NCBI RefSeq assembly: GCF_001654495.1
Contig: NZ_CP015849.1
Location: 3,819,501 to 3,883,500 of the forward strand
Length of the DNA stretch: 64,000 bases
DNA from: Streptomyces sp. SAT1
GTDB lineage: Bacteria; Actinomycetota; Actinomycetes; Streptomycetales; Streptomycetaceae
Reading direction: 5' to 3'
The translations under genes were made by a program, and so were the position numbers. Within the stretch, counting starts at the first letter, position 1. Every line of letters starts with the position of its first letter. Shown in pieces: positions 61,093-64,000 of this stretch. The notes under the pieces were generated by a model. It saw nothing but the letters and a program-made list of their open reading frames with translations, was not told the DNA's origin and searched no databases.

Positions 61093-61950
61093 ATGTCCCA
61101 CCAGGCTCGACCGACCCCACGGCCCGCCGAGGCAGCTGAGCCCGAGACCCCGCATCTCGACTTCGAAGGCACCACGCCCTACGAGGACTACGTCAGGGCG
61201 GACGTCCTCACGCACCTCCAGCACACCCTCTCCGACGACCCCGGCGAGATGGTCTTCCTGGTCACCTCCCAGGTCATGGAGCTGTGGTTCACCGTCATCG
61301 TCCACGAGTGGGAGACCGCGGCCCGCGCGCTGCGCGCCGACGACGTCCCCACGGCGACCGCCGCGCTGAAGCGGTCCGTACGCGAGCTGGAGGCGCTGAA
61401 CGCCTCCTGGAAGCCGCTCGGCCAGCTCACCCCCGCCCAGTTCAACAGCTACCGGAGCGCTCTCGGGGAGGGCTCCGGGTTCCAGTCGGCGATGTACCGG
61501 CGCATGGAGTTCCTGCTCGGCGAGAAGTCCGCGTCGATGCTCGTCCCGCACCGCGGCGCCCCCCGCGTCCACGCCGAGCTGGAGAAGGCGCTGCACGAGC
61601 CGAGCCTGTACGACGAGGTCCTGCGGCTGCTCGCGCGGCGCGGGCATCCGGTCCCGGACGCCGTCCTGCACCGCGACCTCACCCAGCGGTACGAGCCGTC
61701 GCCTGAGGTGGAGGCCGTCTGGACGGCGCTCTACGCCGGTGACGAGGCCGATCAGCTCGCCCGCCTCGGCGAGGCGCTGACGGACGTGGCCGAGCTGGTG
61801 TGGCGCTGGCGCAACGACCACCTGGTCGCCACCCGGCGCGCGATGGGCGCCAAGTCCGGCACGGGCGGCTCCGCCGGGGTGGCCTGGCTGGAGAAGCGCG
61901 CGCAGAAGAACGTCTTTCCCGAGCTGTGGACGGCGAGGTCCCATGTCTGA
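61093..61950 (+). CDS. kynA: Tryptophan 2,3-dioxygenase
   Basis: A 285-residue haem dioxygenase that opens the tryptophan ring to N-formylkynurenine. The haem-ligand histidine is H243 in RNDHLVATRRAMGAKSGTGGS, and YRRMEFLLGEKS is conserved. The distal pocket motif, usually VTHQ, reads VTSQ with Ser59 in place of His. ATG 61093 has AGGAG seven bases upstream; ATG 61078 is in frame but too near its site. It overlaps kynU by eight bases. Confidence 0.93.
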   Translation: MSHQARPTPRPAEAAEPETPHLDFEGTTPYEDYVRADVLTHLQHTLSDDPGEMVFLVTSQVMELWFTVIVHEWETAARALRADDVPTATAALKRSVRELEALNASWKPLGQLTPAQFNSYRSALGEGSGFQSAMYRRMEFLLGEKSASMLVPHRGAPRVHAELEKALHEPSLYDEVLRLLARRGHPVPDAVLHRDLTQRYEPSPEVEAVWTALYAGDEADQLARLGEALTDVAELVWRWRNDHLVATRRAMGAKSGTGGSAGVAWLEKRAQKNVFPELWTARSHV

Positions 61951-63298
61951 GATCCGGGTGTCCGAGACCCAGGTGGCTGAGGTTCAGGTGGCTGAGGTTC
62001 AGGTGCCGGACGGCGCCCTCGCGGGCAGGGCGGAGAAGCTGGACGCGGCCGACGCGCTGGCCGCCGTGCGGGAGCGGTTCGTCCTGGACGACGTCGTCTA
62101 CCTCGACGGGAACTCGCTGGGCGCGCTCCCGGCGCACGTACCGGACCGGGTCGCCGACGTCGTCCGCCGCCAGTGGGGCGAGCTGCGCATCCGCTCCTGG
62201 GACGAGAGCGGCTGGTGGACCGCGCCCGAACGGATCGGCGACCGGATCGCTCCGCTGGTCGGGGCGGCGCCGGGCCGGATCGTGGTGGGCGACTCGACGA
62301 GCGTCAACGTCTTCAAGGCGCTGGTCGCGGCCGTGCGGATGGCCCGCGAGACGGGCGGGGGCGACGGGAGCGGTCTGGCCGGCCAGGCCGGCCAGGCCGG
62401 CCAAGGCGACCAGGCCGACCAGGGCGGCGAGGGGTCCGGGCGGGACGAGATCCTGGTCGACGCGACCACCTTCCCCACGGACGGGTACATCGCGCGGTCC
62501 GCGGCCCGGATGACCGGCTGCGAGGTGCGCCCCGTGGCGCCCGCCGAGGTGCCGGGCGCCCTGTCCGACCGGACCGCGGCGGTGCTGCTCAACCACGTCG
62601 ACTACCGCACCGGCCGCCTGCACGACCTGCCGTCGCTCACGGCCGCCGTGCACGCGGCGGGCGCGTACGCCGTCTGGGATCTGTGCCACAGCGCGGGCGC
62701 GCTGCCGGTCGGCCTGGACGAGCACGGTGTCGCCCTGGCGGTGGGCTGCACCTACAAGTACCTGAACGGCGGCCCGGGTTCACCGGCCTTCCTGTACGTC
62801 CGCCAGGACCTCCAGGAGCGGTTCGACTCGCCGCTGCCCGGCTGGAACTCGCACGCCGAGCCCTTCGGCATGCGCCCGGAGTACGAACCGGCGCACGGCG
62901 CGCTGCGCGGCCGGGTCGGCACGCCCGACATCCTCTCCCTGCTCGCCCTCGAAGCCTCCCTGGAGGTCTGGGACGGGGTGCCGATCGAGGCGGTGCGGGC
63001 CAAGTCCCTCGCGCTCACGGACTTCTTCCTGGAGTGCGTCGCGGCGTACGTACCCGCCGGGCGCGTGGAGTGCGTGACCCCGGCGGAGCACGACCTGCGC
63101 GGCAGCCAGATCGCCCTGCGCTGCCCCGACGCCGGGCCCGTGATGAAGCGGCTGATCGAACGGGGCGTGGTCGGCGACTTCCGGCGGCCGGACGTCCTCC
63201 GCTTCGGCTTCACGCCGCTCTACGTCGGCTTCGGTGACGCGGAGCGCGCGGCGCGGGTGCTGGGGGAGGTGCTGGCGGAGGCATCGGACGAGGGGTAG
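61943..63298 (+). CDS. kynU: Kynureninase
   Basis: A 451-residue PLP enzyme that splits kynurenine to anthranilate and alanine. The PLP lysine is K272 in CTYKYLNGGPG; LDGNSLGALP, WWTAPERIGD and WDLCHSAGALPVGLD are typical. The N-terminus has VAEVQ repeats, and residues about 138-166 form a low-complexity Gly/Gln/Asp insert (AGQAGQAGQGDQADQGGEG). It overlaps kynA, so the two are translationally coupled. Anthranilate could feed metabolism or antibiotic synthesis. Confidence 0.95.
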   Translation: MSEIRVSETQVAEVQVAEVQVPDGALAGRAEKLDAADALAAVRERFVLDDVVYLDGNSLGALPAHVPDRVADVVRRQWGELRIRSWDESGWWTAPERIGDRIAPLVGAAPGRIVVGDSTSVNVFKALVAAVRMARETGGGDGSGLAGQAGQAGQGDQADQGGEGSGRDEILVDATTFPTDGYIARSAARMTGCEVRPVAPAEVPGALSDRTAAVLLNHVDYRTGRLHDLPSLTAAVHAAGAYAVWDLCHSAGALPVGLDEHGVALAVGCTYKYLNGGPGSPAFLYVRQDLQERFDSPLPGWNSHAEPFGMRPEYEPAHGALRGRVGTPDILSLLALEASLEVWDGVPIEAVRAKSLALTDFFLECVAAYVPAGRVECVTPAEHDLRGSQIALRCPDAGPVMKRLIERGVVGDFRRPDVLRFGFTPLYVGFGDAERAARVLGEVLAEASDEG

Positions 63299-63321
63299 GC
63301 GCGGGCGCCGGCGTCCGGTGA

Positions 63322-63399
63322 GGTGCGGGCGGCGGGGCGGATCCCCGGCGGTCCTCGGGCGGTGCGGGCGGCGGGACGGCCCCCCGGCGGTCCTCGGGC
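63322..63399 (+). repeat. 39-bp tandem direct repeat
   Basis: Two copies (63322-63360 and 63361-63399) differ at a few positions in the middle and share GGTGCGGGCGGCGGG and GGCGGTCCTCGGGC. A partial third copy begins at 63400. They lie between kynU and the hydrolase gene. Confidence 0.85.
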
Positions 63400-63565
63400 G
63401 GTGCGCGCGGGGGCCGCTGCCGTCCTCCGCCACCCTCCGCGCGCACCTCACCGAGCGTGACATCCGTGTGTAGGCCCACGTCACCGGCCTGATACCGTCC
63501 CGGCCAACGGCCGAACACCATTCCTCGTCCGTCTCAAGTACGTTACGCCGCTGAGAGGTTGGAGC

Positions 63566-64000
63566 ATGCCGGACGCCGCCGCACCCCGCGATGCCGCACA
63601 GTCGCAGAACACCGCGGGCGGTGCCGCCGCGGACCGTGCCGGGGCCGCTCGTACGGCGGAGGCGCGTGCCGCGGCGGAGGAGGCGGCCCTCCTGTCCCTC
63701 CCGGCCGTGGACCCGGACGCCACCGCCGCGTACGGCGAGCATCCGGACCAGGTGATCGACTTCTACGCCCCGCGTGCGGGGGCCGGTGCGGGCGCGGGTG
63801 CGGCTGCGGGTGCGGATTCCGGGGCCGGGGCCGGGGCCGGTGCGGTGCCTGGGGAGGCGCCCGGGTCGGCTCCGCTGGTGGTGGTGCTGCACGGCGGCGC
63901 CTGGCGGGCGCCGTACGACCGCCGCCACATCACCCCCTTCGCGGGCTTCCTCGCGCGCCGGGGCTTCGCCGTGGCCAACGTCGAGTACCGGCGCGGCAGC
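63566..64000 (+). CDS. kynB: Alpha/beta hydrolase, probable kynurenine formamidase (partial)
   Basis: The first 145 residues of an esterase-like alpha/beta hydrolase, cut by the window end. A disordered Ala-rich N-terminus (1-50) and an Ala/Gly insert lead to VVVLHGGAWRAPYDRRHIT with the oxyanion HGG(x)W, then GFAVANVEYRRGS. The nucleophile lies beyond the window. GGTTGGAG precedes the ATG. In Streptomyces a formamidase accompanies kynA and kynU, so hydrolysis of N-formylkynurenine is the likely job; the symbol rests on context. Confidence 0.75.
   Translation, partial: MPDAAAPRDAAQSQNTAGGAAADRAGAARTAEARAAAEEAALLSLPAVDPDATAAYGEHPDQVIDFYAPRAGAGAGAGAAAGADSGAGAGAGAVPGEAPGSAPLVVVLHGGAWRAPYDRRHITPFAGFLARRGFAVANVEYRRGS

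Overview
The window is high-GC actinobacterial chromosome, almost certainly Streptomyces. Nearly every codon ends in G or C and many genes start with GTG or TTG. The dnaK-grpE-dnaJ-hspR operon carries HspR (HAIR) operators. The sugar ABC transporter has no ATPase gene beside it, and many small Streptomyces-type families are present. Most of the window reads as conserved core chromosome. The clear accessory pieces are a small integrative element (26241-28807), a toxin-antitoxin islet next to a tRNA-Gly gene (about 23341-24565), and several short tandem repeats.

Layout. 1-6789: the end of an unknown gene, then a glycoside hydrolase family 2 gene divergent from a LacI regulator, a sugar-binding lipoprotein and two permeases; two copies of one 14-bp palindrome mark a LacI-type regulon. 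6814-10650: DUF72, a SigJ-type sigma factor with an FAD oxidoreductase, and a MerR-like regulator. 10769-20333: two copies of a cold-shock protein plus DEAD-box helicase module on the minus strand, enclosing two secreted FG-GAP proteins, a MarR regulator, an F420-type protein, a SCO5389-like protein and a CBS protein. 20885-25117: a zinc-ribbon membrane protein, an SPFH/GYF protein, the VapBC-like islet, tRNA-Gly(CCC) and a small zinc-ribbon protein.

25202-30074: dcd and a phosphoribosyltransferase whose 3' end is occupied by a 2.56-kb serine-integrase element, then a Yip1-like membrane protein. 30249-34938: a monooxygenase-fold protein, a large membrane Fe-S oxidoreductase and a degenerate MraY/WecA-like protein. 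34941-39239: the DnaK chaperone operon, closed by its repressor gene hspR. 39330-45147: an orphan sugar-binding lipoprotein, three paralogous LuxR-type regulators, a small exported protein, a Rieske-like relic and a PPOX/F420 protein. 45173-64000: HAIR-controlled clpB, a YbjN-like protein, an aminotransferase, DUF2617 with a membrane spermidine-synthase-like protein, a two-component system, CoxG-like, epimerase, pyrE and fba genes, DUF3151, and a kynurenine operon (kynA, kynU and a probable formamidase cut by the window edge).

How the parts work together. HspR binding sites lie before both dnaK and clpB, so the two chaperone loci form one heat-shock regulon. The two csp/helicase modules share leader-RNA elements, including a hairpin before each helicase start that is conserved by a compensatory base pair, which suggests a shared post-transcriptional control. 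The integrative element splits the phosphoribosyltransferase gene but supplies a look-alike C-terminus, while the original last codons survive beyond the element.
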